Below are positions 19,514 through 28,833 of a stretch of DNA of 36,784 nt, piece after piece. Both the position numbers and the translations under genes were made by a program. The stretch is from Entamoeba histolytica HM-1:IMSS. Its lineage: Eukaryota > Evosea > Mastigamoebida > Endamoebidae. Below the pieces are notes generated by a model. That model saw only the letters and a list, made by a program, of their open reading frames with translations. It was not told where the DNA came from and ran no database searches. Where the stretch lies: positions 5,333 through 42,116 of the forward strand of contig NW_001914929.1 of NCBI RefSeq assembly GCF_000208925.1, given 5' to 3'. Within the stretch, counting starts at the first letter, position 1. Every line of letters begins with the position of its first letter.

Positions 19514-20134
19514 TTATATATTATAATACTTACAAATTCTAAAATCATTAGGATGAATCTCCAGTCCTGAAGAAGTAATCCATGAGGCTAAATTTTGATT
19601 GATTTCTGTTCCAATGATTTGAATCATTTTTGAATCAAATATTTTTCCTCGAGTATTAGCAGAATTAATTCTTTCCATTTGATATGATTTGGAGCTTGTT
19701 TTACCTTTTTTAACATCATAAGATAATGAACAATAATCTCCTGCAATTTGTAACATAACATGATTAGTAGTAGCATCTATATTTCTTCTTTTGACTTTCT
19801 TATCACCAGGGATATTTCCAATTAAATCAATATTAAAACAATTTATTCCCTCTTTCCAAATTGATTCAATAACAAAGAGTTGTTTTGTAGTCTTTCCACG
19901 TTTATATAATTTTTTTAACTTAACAAGAAAACCATTATTAACTAATAACCCAATAAGAAATGATTGTTGTGCAGCATCTCTATTTGTTGATGCTCTTTTA
20001 CTTGTTAATAATGTTTGTTTTCTATCAACATCACCACAAGAAACAGAATAAACACCATTACCTTCTGTTTCAATACGTTTAGCTATAAATGCACTTTTAG
20101 TCAAGGTAGGCTTTTTCATACACGATAATTCCAT
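19514..20134 (-). CDS. Unrecognised 206-aa protein
   Basis: I do not recognise this gene. The frame is open to 20,161, but only through a TTG codon; the first ATG is at 20,134, which I chose as the start. The protein is soluble, mixed alpha/beta in composition and basic in the middle. Notable stretches are GVYSVSCGDVDRKQTLLTSK, RDAAQQSFLIGLLVNNGFLV, IDATTNHVMLQIAGDYCSLS and ASWITSSGLEIHPNDFRI. It has no signal peptide, membrane segment or Cys cluster. Codon use and regular composition support a real gene. A GTAAGT sequence close to the end (ATTT then GTAAGT near 19,533) could be a donor, so a further 3' exon is possible; I found no convincing acceptor before LINE B. LINE B ends 116 bp beyond its stop. 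Confidence 0.65.
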   Translation of the reverse strand: MELSCMKKPTLTKSAFIAKRIETEGNGVYSVSCGDVDRKQTLLTSKRASTNRDAAQQSFLIGLLVNNGFLVKLKKLYKRGKTTKQLFVIESIWKEGINCFNIDLIGNIPGDKKVKRRNIDATTNHVMLQIAGDYCSLSYDVKKGKTSSKSYQMERINSANTRGKIFDSKMIQIIGTEINQNLASWITSSGLEIHPNDFRICKYYNI

Positions 20135-20390
20135 TATATGAGTTTTAAGTTGAGGAAACAAAAATCTTATTTCTATTTTTTATCTCTTGTTCAATTGAGT
20201 TTTAATAACAAAAGAAAAAGGAAATATTTATAGTATTAAATGAAGTTTTAAAAGTGAATAATAAAAAAAAATTAATATTATTCTTAAATTTAATTATATT
20301 GATCTTACTCATCAATTTGTCATAACAAGTCATATACTTCATTAAGTCATTTTTATAATACATAAAATCAATTAAATTTCTTTACCAAAC

Positions 20391-21021
20391 TCAACAAGTT
20401 AAATAAATAATTCTAACTTTAAATCCACCCATTTCAATAATAGAGTTATTCGTTAAAATTTCTTGATCATTATTAAATAATGTTTTTCCATTAACAATAC
20501 TTCCATTTCTTCCAGCATTCATAAAAACAAATAGTCCAATATCTTTATTATAACTAATATATCCATGTACATGAGAAATAGATCTATTTTCTGTGAATTT
20601 ATTTAAATAAATGAAATGATCATCACCAGTTTTAATTTTTGCTCTTCCTAAACAATACCTTGAATTAACAATACTTTTACTATCAAGGTCTGCAATTTTA
20701 TCTTCATCACTTTCACATATTAATCTTGCTTTAACATTTTTCTTTCTACGTGTTGCTTTTTTTTCTTCAACTTCATTCCCATTTATACTTCTTTTAGGTT
20801 TTTTCTTTATTCCATTACTTTTATTTTGTTTTTCTTGTAACATAATAGGAGGTAATCTTACTTCTTTTGTTTCTTCTTGGAATGATACTTCCAATGGTTT
20901 TACTATTTTAATTATTTTTTATTTTTAATAAACTTTTTTTAATTATGTTTTTTTAGTACAAACATTTTACTCGAATAGTATTACTTGCTCTATAACGTTC
21001 TATTAATTCAGCCTTAAGCAT
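20391..21021 (-). CDS. FHA-domain protein, two exons
   Basis: Exon 1 is 20,964-21,021 (ATG at 21,021, MLKAELIERYRASNTIRVK). A 61-nt intron at 20,903-20,963 (GTTTGT...TAG) joins in phase 1 to exon 2, 20,391-20,902, giving 189 aa. Without exon 1 the long open frame lacks an ATG. Residues about 20-95 are basic and Lys/Arg-rich (KKKPKRS, ATRRKKN), likely a nuclear signal. Residues about 98-188 form an FHA domain: YCLGRAKI for the GR motif, SISHVHGYI for SxxH, and GRNGSIVNGK for the NG loop. FHA domains bind phosphothreonine peptides. The partner cannot be told from the sequence. Only 62 bp separate its start from the stop of the next gene upstream. Confidence 0.85.
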
Positions 21022-21083
21022 CTAATTTGATTTAATTCATTTCTTTTTTTACATTTAATGATAAATAAAATTTTTATTAAATA

Positions 21084-21337
21084 TTAAAATAAAATATTTA
21101 TTAATCTACAAACAGTTGTAAAATGATTTGTTTGAATTTGTTTTTTTAATTTATCAGATTCTATATTTAACTACATTTTATTATCTCTTTTTATTATTCT
21201 TTTTATTGTATTTAAAGTATATATTATCAAACTTCATTCATTCTTAGCCATATAGTATATTCTCTTATTATTGAACTCATTCCATCTCCTATAGTTTTTT
21301 GAATTCTCTCTAATGTTTCTTTATCTAATTGATTCAT
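21084..21337 (-). CDS. Small 63-aa helical protein, two exons
   Basis: Exon 1 is 21,233-21,337 (35 codons) and exon 2 is 21,084-21,170 (28 codons plus TAA). They are joined in phase 0 across a 62-nt intron (21,171-21,232) with donor GTTTGA and acceptor TAG. The protein starts MNQLDKETLERIQKTIGDGM and continues across the junction as LRMNE-LNIESDKLKKQ; it is predicted to be helical, with a coiled-coil middle. A GAACTT element lies at 21,354-21,359, 17-22 nt before the ATG, which supports a real promoter. I cannot name the family; small helical complex subunits (BLOC-1, Mediator and similar) look like this, but that is only an impression. Its neighbours on both sides are transcribed the same way with very short spacers. 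Confidence 0.6.
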
Positions 21338-21353
21338 TAAAATATTTAATTTT

Positions 21354-21359
21354 AAGTTC
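21354..21359 (-). promoter_or_regulatory. GAAC element of the 63-aa gene
   Basis: GAACTT on the minus strand 17-22 nt upstream of the ATG at 21,337, with a TTTAAAGG TATA-like stretch further upstream (about 21,387-21,394). Confidence 0.45.
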
Positions 21360-21476
21360 TTTTTTCAATTAATTTTAAGTTTTACCCTTTAAATTTTTTT
21401 TTTGGTTTTAGTGACGATTTGACTTAGATTTATCAAAGAATTAAAGTTAAAATTTTACTTACAAACCAATCAATTT

Positions 21477-22154
21477 TTAATAACGTCTTCTAGACTTTGA
21501 TCTTGGTGATGAGTCATAAGATCTTCTTGAGGAATAAGACCTTCTATTATACTCATAATGTCTATCATTTCTTCTTGAATAAGATCTTCTTCTTGAATAA
21601 GATCTTCCTCTCTCAGAAGAATAATAGTGTCTTCTTCTAGAACGACTGGTTGATCTACTTCTAGAATAACTATAAGACCTAGAATAACTTCTTGATCTAC
21701 TAGGAGAATATGATTCACTTTTAGAATATTCTTGAATTTTCCTTCTATAAAGTTTGTCAGTATCAGTTATATCAATTTTATTACAATCAGTCAAATGAGA
21801 TTCTTCCAATTTATAATTTTCACTTTCATCTTTAATTTTTTCCTTTTCCATTTGTTTTAATTTATCATTTTGTCTTTTCCTTTCAATTTCATCTTCAAAT
21901 AATCTTCTTTTTTCTTTTTGATCTTCTACTATTGTCATAATTTCTTTTCTTGCTTGATTTAGTGCTTTTTCCCATAGTTTTGGGTAAAGTTCTTTATTTG
22001 TAATTGGTTCAACAGTTATTTTCTTTGGAACAATTCCACGTAATCTTTCAGAAGCAGTTGGTCTTGATTTTTCTTCAATTTCAACAGTACATTGATAAGT
22101 CCAATGATTTATTGAACCACAGTTTTTGCAACGTTTTGAACTATTATAAGACAT
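21477..22154 (-). CDS. Zinc-knuckle and RS-domain protein (ZCCHC10-like)
   Basis: The start is taken at ATG 22,154, giving 225 aa. An upstream in-frame ATG at 22,205 would add 17 residues but overlaps the shared promoter. A CCHC knuckle lies near the N-terminus (C9, C12, H17, C22 in CKNCGSINHWTYQC), closely resembling the ZCCHC10-type GHWTYxC knuckle. Residues about 75-125 form a charged helix (KEKRRLFEDEIERKRQND). From about 155 to the end there is an Arg/Ser-rich domain with YSRSRS repeats. Such proteins bind RNA and take part in splicing or mRNA processing in the nucleus; SR kinases usually phosphorylate the RS tail. The specific role is inferred from domains only. It is divergent from the PARP-like gene, with 91 bp between start codons. 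Confidence 0.82.
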   Translation of the reverse strand: MSYNSSKRCKNCGSINHWTYQCTVEIEEKSRPTASERLRGIVPKKITVEPITNKELYPKLWEKALNQARKEIMTIVEDQKEKRRLFEDEIERKRQNDKLKQMEKEKIKDESENYKLEESHLTDCNKIDITDTDKLYRRKIQEYSKSESYSPSRSRSYSRSYSYSRSRSTSRSRRRHYYSSERGRSYSRRRSYSRRNDRHYEYNRRSYSSRRSYDSSPRSKSRRRY

Positions 22155-22245
22155 TTTAAGAAAAGAAATAATTTTTAGTTTGTTCATATTTAATTTCCAG
22201 ATCAAGTCAAGTTAGAACTGAGTAATTCCATTTAGTTTTTAATTA
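22155..22245. promoter_or_regulatory. Compact bidirectional promoter
   Basis: Only 91 bp separate the divergent ATGs at 22,154 (minus) and 22,246 (plus). A GAAC sequence lies on each strand at matching distance: minus-strand ATGAAC at 22,182-22,187, about 28-33 nt from its ATG, and plus-strand GAACTG at 22,215-22,220, about 26-31 nt from its ATG. This near mirror layout fits one promoter region serving both genes. Confidence 0.55.
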
Positions 22246-22998
22246 ATGTCAAAACGTCCAACAATTGTTAAACAAGCAACTGAAGGATCAAAAAAGATTG
22301 TTATGAAAGAATGGAAAGAAAGTAATAGTGGAGTAGATAAATATGAAATTGATTCTATAGAACAAGTTATGCCATCTGGTAGTATTTTAATGAACTTTGA
22401 AAATACTAGAGCAGAAATGGAGAAAACAATTGGAGCAAAAAATCTTCAAAGTGTAAATTTATGGATTTGTCCACCAGTAGAAAATTTTGATAAAATAATA
22501 AATCAAGGATGTGAAAATACTCTTTCTGATTTTAATGCATTCTTTACTAAAGATGTTCATATTGCTATTAAAGATGGTTATCATCCTTATAGAGTTATTC
22601 TTTGTCGTGTAGTTTTAGGAAGAGAAGGAAGAGATTATGTTGTTAAATATGGTAAATATCTTCTTAAAAAAGTATGTGCTATTCCTGCTTTTATTGTTAC
22701 TTTTACTGTTTGTATTGATGAAGTTGTAGCTCGTTCTTCAGTAGCACAAAAAGATGAAGTATATGAACAATTAATTAATAATAGTCATTTAGCTGTAAGC
22801 AAAGAAAATTTAGTTGTTGATCTTGGTGATGAAAAACCATTAACTCAATCTAATTCTAAACCAATGAGTCAACCTTCATCTCAACCTGTTACTCCTCAAA
22901 AAACAATGAAATTAGAAGGTCAAAAGTTTTGTGATAATTGTGGTGAATTATGTCCTGCAAGTTCTAAGTTTTGTGGTTCATGTGGTCATAAATTTTAA
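22246..22998 (+). CDS. PARP-like protein with C-terminal zinc ribbon
   Basis: The protein is a 250-aa single exon. Residues about 65-190 resemble the fold of the poly(ADP-ribose) polymerase catalytic region: NLWICPP where LxHG is usual, FFTKDVHIAI at the GxYF/A segment, and ILCRVVLGRE, which matches the conserved CRVxLG strand. The NAD-binding His of the LxHG motif is not present, so the enzyme may be inactive or highly divergent. Residues about 195-220 are a Ser/Pro/Gln linker. Residues 229-246 form a zinc ribbon with Cys pairs FCDNCG and FCGSCG. It could bind NAD, nucleic acid or ubiquitin-like partners; function cannot be decided from sequence. A GAACTG element lies 26 nt before the ATG. 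Confidence 0.6.
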   Translation: MSKRPTIVKQATEGSKKIVMKEWKESNSGVDKYEIDSIEQVMPSGSILMNFENTRAEMEKTIGAKNLQSVNLWICPPVENFDKIINQGCENTLSDFNAFFTKDVHIAIKDGYHPYRVILCRVVLGREGRDYVVKYGKYLLKKVCAIPAFIVTFTVCIDEVVARSSVAQKDEVYEQLINNSHLAVSKENLVVDLGDEKPLTQSNSKPMSQPSSQPVTPQKTMKLEGQKFCDNCGELCPASSKFCGSCGHKF

Positions 22999-23099
22999 TT
23001 TATTTAACAATTCTTTTTTTTATTTCTTTACTCTTTTTATATTTTTTTCCTTTTATTTAAAAAAAAACAATTTTTTTATTAAATTTCAATCATTTTCAA

Positions 23100-24935
23100 T
23101 CAAAATATAGCTTTAGGCACTCCTTGATGTTTCCTGGAACGAGTTACTCGGACTGGTTTTTCTTTTTTTGGTTTTTTTGAATTAGCTCCTTTTTTTCTTT
23201 CTTGTTTTAATTCTTGTTTTCTTTTTTGTCTTGATTTCTTTGATAATCCTTTCATTGCTTCAAAACGTTCTTTTCTCTTTTGTAATAACATTTCTTCATT
23301 CTCCATTACTGCTTCATCATCACTAACATAAACATCATCTTCATTTTCTTCTAGATCATTACCTTCTTTAGAATCAATACCTTTTCCATCAACTTCTATT
23401 TCTTCTATATTTTTTTGGTCTTCATGAACACTTTGTTCAATATCATTTTCTTCTTCTTTGATTTCATCTTTAATTCCCATATCTTCTTCATTAAATTCCA
23501 TTTCTGTTTTTAATTGATTAAATTGTTGTTTTTCTAATTTTAATACTTCATTATAATCAGTATCTATTGTATCATTCTTTTCTGGTAGTGGTGGAGTAAC
23601 AAAATATGGTAGTCTTCCTCTTTGAAAATCATATAATACCATTTTTGCAACAATGTGACAATCAGGTTCACCTCCTCTTAATAATTTTCCTCTCTTTTTA
23701 GCTAATTGACTTAGAAAATCTTCTGCATCTTCCCATTGTTTTACATCATACATTTTTCTAATATAATCAGGTTTAACACGATCAAGAATTGGTTGAATAT
23801 GATGTTCTGGATCTGAAACATTTTCAATTCTAACAACTCCTTTTAAAATTACTTCACTTTCTGTATCTCCTGATGGATAAACAACACCAGGACAATCAAT
23901 TAAATAAATATTTTTAAGTAAAGTAATATATTGCCATACTTTAGTTTCACCAGCAACAGGAGCAACTTTACAAACTTTTTGTGATCTTAATGTATTAATT
24001 ACAGATGATTTTCCACTATTAGGATATCCAATAAATCCAACAGAAATTTGTCTATCTCCTTCAACCATCAAATTAGCATATTGTCTTAATAAACTCATTA
24101 AACTTCCTCTTCCAAATGGATTTTCCATTGAAGCATGAAAAGCAATTGTAGGAAATTCTTTTGAAAGAACTTTAACCCATCTAGCAGTAGCCCATGTTGG
24201 TACTAAATCACATTTATTTAAAACTAATACAATATGTTTATGTTTCATATGTTTTTTAATATGTTCTTCAACATGTTTAGAACGTGTTCCCATTGGATCA
24301 CGAGCATCAAGAACTTCAATAACAACATCAGATGAATCAACTACTTTCCATAACTCTCCCCAAATTCTTTTTGATTGTCCTTTTTCATATAATTTTTCTC
24401 TTGTCATTTTAGTAATAAAATCTGCTTCACCTTTAATATTACGATCTTTTTCAATATCATATGATTCTTGTCGTTGTTTTGCTTTTTCAAGAAATTCTTT
24501 TTCTTCTAAAGCAGGTAATTTAGGTTTTTTTCGTTGTGAATTTTTACCAAAAACAGTTTGAAATGGTTCTGCTTCCAAAACATTTCCCTTAAATTCTTTG
24601 TCTTTAATTTCTAATAAATTCCATGGTACTTTTTGTGCTTTTAATAAAACTTGTGATGGGTCTTGGACAGTTTCTGTTAATTTTTCTCTAAAATTATCTA
24701 ATTCTTTTTGTCCAATACTATGAACATTACCAAACCATCTTCTATCTGGTTGAATACGTGCTTCAGGTTTTTCGTTTGATTGGTATTCTTGCCATAACAC
24801 TTTTCCATTTTCATCATGTCTAGCTTTTGTTCGATACATTTTTAATCTATTGATTTTAGCTTTAGACCTTGGGTTATTAATTCCTTTAGGTATCACACGA
24901 TTAGGATTCATTGGGTTATTATTGTTGGTTGACAT
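23100..24935 (-). CDS. Nucleolar GTP-binding protein 2 (NOG2/GNL2)
   Basis: This 611-aa circularly permuted GTPase has its motifs in the permuted order: DARDP (210-214), NKCDLVP (240-246), the P-loop GYPNSGKS (303-310), a Thr in AGETK (near 331) and DCPG (347-350). The N-terminal NGP1 region includes RRWFGN and VPWNLL. The acidic and basic C-terminal tail (about 480-611) ends in Lys/Arg clusters suited to nucleolar targeting. NOG2 binds pre-60S ribosomal particles and acts as a checkpoint before nuclear export. The length is close to that of animal and plant GNL2. There is no intron, and the ATG at 24,935 is in good context. It converges with the PARP-like gene, with 101 bp between them. Confidence 0.95.
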   Translation of the reverse strand: MSTNNNNPMNPNRVIPKGINNPRSKAKINRLKMYRTKARHDENGKVLWQEYQSNEKPEARIQPDRRWFGNVHSIGQKELDNFREKLTETVQDPSQVLLKAQKVPWNLLEIKDKEFKGNVLEAEPFQTVFGKNSQRKKPKLPALEEKEFLEKAKQRQESYDIEKDRNIKGEADFITKMTREKLYEKGQSKRIWGELWKVVDSSDVVIEVLDARDPMGTRSKHVEEHIKKHMKHKHIVLVLNKCDLVPTWATARWVKVLSKEFPTIAFHASMENPFGRGSLMSLLRQYANLMVEGDRQISVGFIGYPNSGKSSVINTLRSQKVCKVAPVAGETKVWQYITLLKNIYLIDCPGVVYPSGDTESEVILKGVVRIENVSDPEHHIQPILDRVKPDYIRKMYDVKQWEDAEDFLSQLAKKRGKLLRGGEPDCHIVAKMVLYDFQRGRLPYFVTPPLPEKNDTIDTDYNEVLKLEKQQFNQLKTEMEFNEEDMGIKDEIKEEENDIEQSVHEDQKNIEEIEVDGKGIDSKEGNDLEENEDDVYVSDDEAVMENEEMLLQKRKERFEAMKGLSKKSRQKRKQELKQERKKGANSKKPKKEKPVRVTRSRKHQGVPKAIF

Positions 24936-25047
24936 CTTCTTGAGAGTATAATGAAGTTAATAGTAGGTTTTTTCCTTTTTCAAATCTCATTTTATTAAAC
25001 CCTATAAAATTGTTATATAAAACGAAAATAAAAAAAGAATAATTAAT

Positions 25048-28000
25048 TTACATAATTGTTTTTGAGCGTAAATCTTCTATTACTTCACTTTCTATACCTT
25101 GAATTTGTACCATTGTTCTAAAAGCAGTAGTGTCTTGAAAAAGATTGTTTTCAGTTGTTTGTTGAGTGTTAAATGTTTTTTTATCTTTTTCACTATAAAG
25201 AATTACTGTTAATTCTTTTTCAATTTCATTAAATGATGGACGTTTAGAAGAACGATTGCGCCAACAACTTTTAATAATTTTCTTATATGGACAATTTTGT
25301 GGAATTTCTAGTCGTTGTCCTGATGAAACAAATGACAATATACTTTCTGCATCAGGAAATTTAACTGGATTATAAGGACTTCTTCCTAACCAAATTTCTA
25401 ATAAACAAATTGCATAAGAAAATACATCAACTTTCTTATTTAATACTCCTAATGTATGAATTTCTGGAGCCATATACATTGGTGTACCAATGTCTTTAAT
25501 ATCTTTACCTAATCCAGATTTATCAATAAGAATTTTTGATGTTCCAAAGTCTGTTACTTTACATACAACTTCATCGTTAGGGTTACTACTTATTACTAAT
25601 ACATTATCTGGTTTTAAATCTCTATGAATAATATCGTTTTCATGAAGATATAACATTCCACGAGCAATGTCTTGACAAAAACGTAATTTAAGGAAATTAG
25701 TTGATGGATTTGATTGAAGATATTTCTTTAATGAGCCTAGTGGACAATATTCCATAACTAAACAAATAGATTCTTTTGTGATACAATATCCTATAAATGA
25801 AATAATGCAAGGTGAACGTAATTGTTCTAATAATTTTACTTCTTCAAGTATAGAAGGTATTAAGTCATCTATAGAATCAAAATCAGTTTTAACACATTTT
25901 ACAGCAACATCTATTTTTCTCCATTCTCCTTTAAAAACAACACCAAACGTTCCTTCACCTATAGGTGGTTGAAAGGTATGAATTTCATCTTCATCTAGTT
26001 TTGTTGATAATTTACTTCGAGCGTCTAATGATAGTTCAACTGAAAATTGTTTTGCTTTATTAAGGTTTGTTATTACTTCTTCTGAAGAAGTGGAGTTTTG
26101 ATTAGATAAACTAGATACTGAAGAACGTCCAGAACGTTGTGACTTATTTGATTTGTCAGATTTACTAGTACTAATATGTTGATGAGAAAGATATTCTTTA
26201 AATACCCTTTTAAAATGTGAAAATCCTACAGTAACCTTTATACTTTCATGAATTGTAGTTGTACAATGAACACAAATTTGAATTTGAACTGTAACTGAGT
26301 CATTTGATTTTACAATACCTCTGCATGGAACAAAAATTATTTCATATTTTGGTTCTTGTTTTCCATGAAAAATGAAATTCATTGTTTCATTTGAAAAGTT
26401 AGTAACAATACATTCTCGTTTAGCAATTTGATCTACTTCAGGACAAATATCTTCACTAATAAAATCAATGTGTTGTGGTTGAATATTAAAATATTCATTT
26501 CTAAGAGTTATCGGATAACAATATGTTTTATCATATGGTATTATTAAATCATAAAATAGATGTGATGATTCTTTTTGTTCAAATATAATTTTATCATTCA
26601 ATATATGATACTGAATAAGGAAGATAATTAATAAAATTATTAACATTAATTCATATACTATTATACCTGGAATACAAACCATTAATAATAATCCTCCTTC
26701 TGAATATTTTTTACATTCAGTATGTCCATTAGAATACCATCCAGGTTGACATTCACATTCAATACAACCATCCCCTCCATCACACTCTTCTCCCGAGTCA
26801 ATTCTTCCATTTCCACATGAAGGTAAAAGACAATTTAATCTTGCTTGAGCATAAGGAGTATATCCATTAATACAATGACAATGATCACATCCATTTCCAC
26901 CATCACATTCTTCATATTCATCTATTTGTTCATTTCCACAAGTTGAAATTGCACACTTAGTTATTCCATTAATCGTTACTGGAACATATCCAAAACTACA
27001 CATACAAGTTTCTTCAGAACAATAATATTCTTTAGTAATATTATTTGAAGGATCACATTCTTCACCAACATCAACTATTCCATTTCCACATTTTGTACAA
27101 ACTCCATCCTTTTCAGCATATCCTTCATTACAAACACAACCTCCTTTAGACACAGAACATACTCCATTTAAACAATCATAGGGACATGTAGTAGAAAATT
27201 CTACTTGAAATAAACTTCGTTTTGTTGAAGAAACAAAGATAAAATAATCATAGTCTGAACTTAATTGATGAATAAGTCGAGAATTAATTCCACATCCACG
27301 GTCACTATATTCTAGACAAATGCTTCCTTTTTCATCACATCTAACATTAGTAAAATCATCATTTGTTTTTGAAACTTGAACAAGATGAATGAAACTATCA
27401 AGGTCTTGAGAATTATTACACGTTGAAATCTTTATTGTTTTATCTGACCCTTTTATGAAAAACCATTTTCCTTTTTCTAATTGAGTAGAACAAGATGATG
27501 TACTGTAGATAGAGTCAACTGTAGAAACCATTGTTGTGTAATTAGAAGAGATAATATCATTCCAAAATAACTGTGTAAATCTTGAGGAACAAGGATGGTT
27601 AATTTTTCGAACATATAATTTTAAGTCTTCAGTTGGTACAACCCCATAATTTCCAAAGACATGAAGATAATATTTTCCAACTGTAAAGTATTTCATTAAA
27701 GAAGCAGATAAAATATAATCATTTATATCATTATTATTACCTTCACATGAAGCAGTCCCAGTTGAATTAATTGTGAAACATTCTTTTTCGATTGTAATAA
27801 TTGAATCAAATCCATAGCTATTTTGTTGAACTGTAATATATTCAATAATTGGTGTTGTGTATTCTCTTTCAGTTTCAATTACATAATACCCTTCATCAAT
27901 AACATCTAGTTCAATCCAAATTCCTTTTACATAAGGTGAGCTTGGGTCAAATGTTAAATAACAATGGTCTATGGTTAATTTAAAATCTTTTAAATAAAGT

Positions 28001-28458
28001 GTATATTCACGTACATTATTTAATAATAATGAACTTAATTGAATGTCTTTTATAGTCATTAATGAATTATCTTTAAGCATTTTATCACAAGTATATAACT
28101 CACTTCGATTTAATAAAATACATTTCATAAATCCTTCCATATAATATCCATCTCCACAACTATGACAATCCCATTGATAAGCTGGTTGTTGACAAGTGCT
28201 ACATTCATTTGGACTAATGCAACCATTAATACATCCTTCAATATCACATTTTGGAACACACAGACTATTAACACTCATATATCCTTTATCACAATAACAA
28301 TTCGTACAATGTTCTGTGGAATCACATTCTTCATCAAAAATATCAACTATACCATCTCCACATATTGAAATAGAAATAGGTTGACTATAACTATATTCAA
28401 TAAAATGTACAATAAATAAAAGCCAAATAACCACTAGGTTTGTCTTGGTCAGAGACAT
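25048..28458 (-). CDS. Transmembrane Ser/Thr-type protein kinase (TMK) with Cys-rich ectodomain
   Basis: The first in-frame ATG is 28,458, giving 1,136 aa; the frame is open further upstream only through non-ATG codons. It starts with a signal peptide (MSLTKTNLVVIWLLFIVHF...). The ectodomain (to about 585) is Cys-rich and holds four related repeats of the form CGNGxxDxxEECD (starting near residues 33, 457, 507 and 548). One membrane helix lies at about 588-617. A cytosolic beta-rich segment (about 640-760) resembles an MSP/ASH-type domain, followed by a Ser-rich linker. The kinase domain (about 828-1,100) has all key residues: GEGTFG, VAVK, HRDLKPDN, DFG and APE. Entamoeba has a large TMK family thought to sense surfaces or ligands. 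The ligand is unknown. It is transcribed in the same direction as NOG2. Confidence 0.92.
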   Translation of the reverse strand: MSLTKTNLVVIWLLFIVHFIEYSYSQPISISICGDGIVDIFDEECDSTEHCTNCYCDKGYMSVNSLCVPKCDIEGCINGCISPNECSTCQQPAYQWDCHSCGDGYYMEGFMKCILLNRSELYTCDKMLKDNSLMTIKDIQLSSLLLNNVREYTLYLKDFKLTIDHCYLTFDPSSPYVKGIWIELDVIDEGYYVIETEREYTTPIIEYITVQQNSYGFDSIITIEKECFTINSTGTASCEGNNNDINDYILSASLMKYFTVGKYYLHVFGNYGVVPTEDLKLYVRKINHPCSSRFTQLFWNDIISSNYTTMVSTVDSIYSTSSCSTQLEKGKWFFIKGSDKTIKISTCNNSQDLDSFIHLVQVSKTNDDFTNVRCDEKGSICLEYSDRGCGINSRLIHQLSSDYDYFIFVSSTKRSLFQVEFSTTCPYDCLNGVCSVSKGGCVCNEGYAEKDGVCTKCGNGIVDVGEECDPSNNITKEYYCSEETCMCSFGYVPVTINGITKCAISTCGNEQIDEYEECDGGNGCDHCHCINGYTPYAQARLNCLLPSCGNGRIDSGEECDGGDGCIECECQPGWYSNGHTECKKYSEGGLLLMVCIPGIIVYELMLIILLIIFLIQYHILNDKIIFEQKESSHLFYDLIIPYDKTYCYPITLRNEYFNIQPQHIDFISEDICPEVDQIAKRECIVTNFSNETMNFIFHGKQEPKYEIIFVPCRGIVKSNDSVTVQIQICVHCTTTIHESIKVTVGFSHFKRVFKEYLSHQHISTSKSDKSNKSQRSGRSSVSSLSNQNSTSSEEVITNLNKAKQFSVELSLDARSKLSTKLDEDEIHTFQPPIGEGTFGVVFKGEWRKIDVAVKCVKTDFDSIDDLIPSILEEVKLLEQLRSPCIISFIGYCITKESICLVMEYCPLGSLKKYLQSNPSTNFLKLRFCQDIARGMLYLHENDIIHRDLKPDNVLVISSNPNDEVVCKVTDFGTSKILIDKSGLGKDIKDIGTPMYMAPEIHTLGVLNKKVDVFSYAICLLEIWLGRSPYNPVKFPDAESILSFVSSGQRLEIPQNCPYKKIIKSCWRNRSSKRPSFNEIEKELTVILYSEKDKKTFNTQQTTENNLFQDTTAFRTMVQIQGIESEVIEDLRSKTIM

Positions 28459-28833
28459 ATAATATGATAAAAGATAATTTTTTTCATTTTCACATAGTTT
28501 CTTTTGATTATATCTTTTTTTTCCCGATTTTTTCTTGGTTTTTTCTCTAGCATTGTTACTGCGAAAAGTCAAATCATGAACCTATTTTTAATTTTAATTT
28601 AGTTTAGGATATAAAAATGAACAAACCATTTTCTATTCTTATAAATATTCTTATTATTATTTTTGATTTATTTTTAATCTTTCTATTTTTAGTTTTATAT
28701 TTTTTTCAATAGGAAGAACAATTAATTCTTGTTTAATCAAAAACTAAGGTAATAATTGCACAGAATTAGTTTTTTAAACCCAATTACACTCCTTTTCTTA
28801 AGAAAGAAACTCCAGAAAAACATTTAAAAAGAA
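28459..28833. other. TMK upstream region and RING gene 3' flank
   Basis: This region of about 375 bases holds the TMK promoter and the 3' flank of the RING gene, both on the minus strand. Bases 28,459-28,576 are open in the TMK frame but contain no in-frame ATG. Bases 28,590-28,830 are T-rich on the plus strand with no gene seen. Confidence 0.5.

Noticed and set aside
28459..28572. 38-residue N-terminal extension of the TMK
   Set aside because: It would start at TTG and place a basic segment before a clear signal peptide; the ATG at 28,458 begins directly with the signal peptide.
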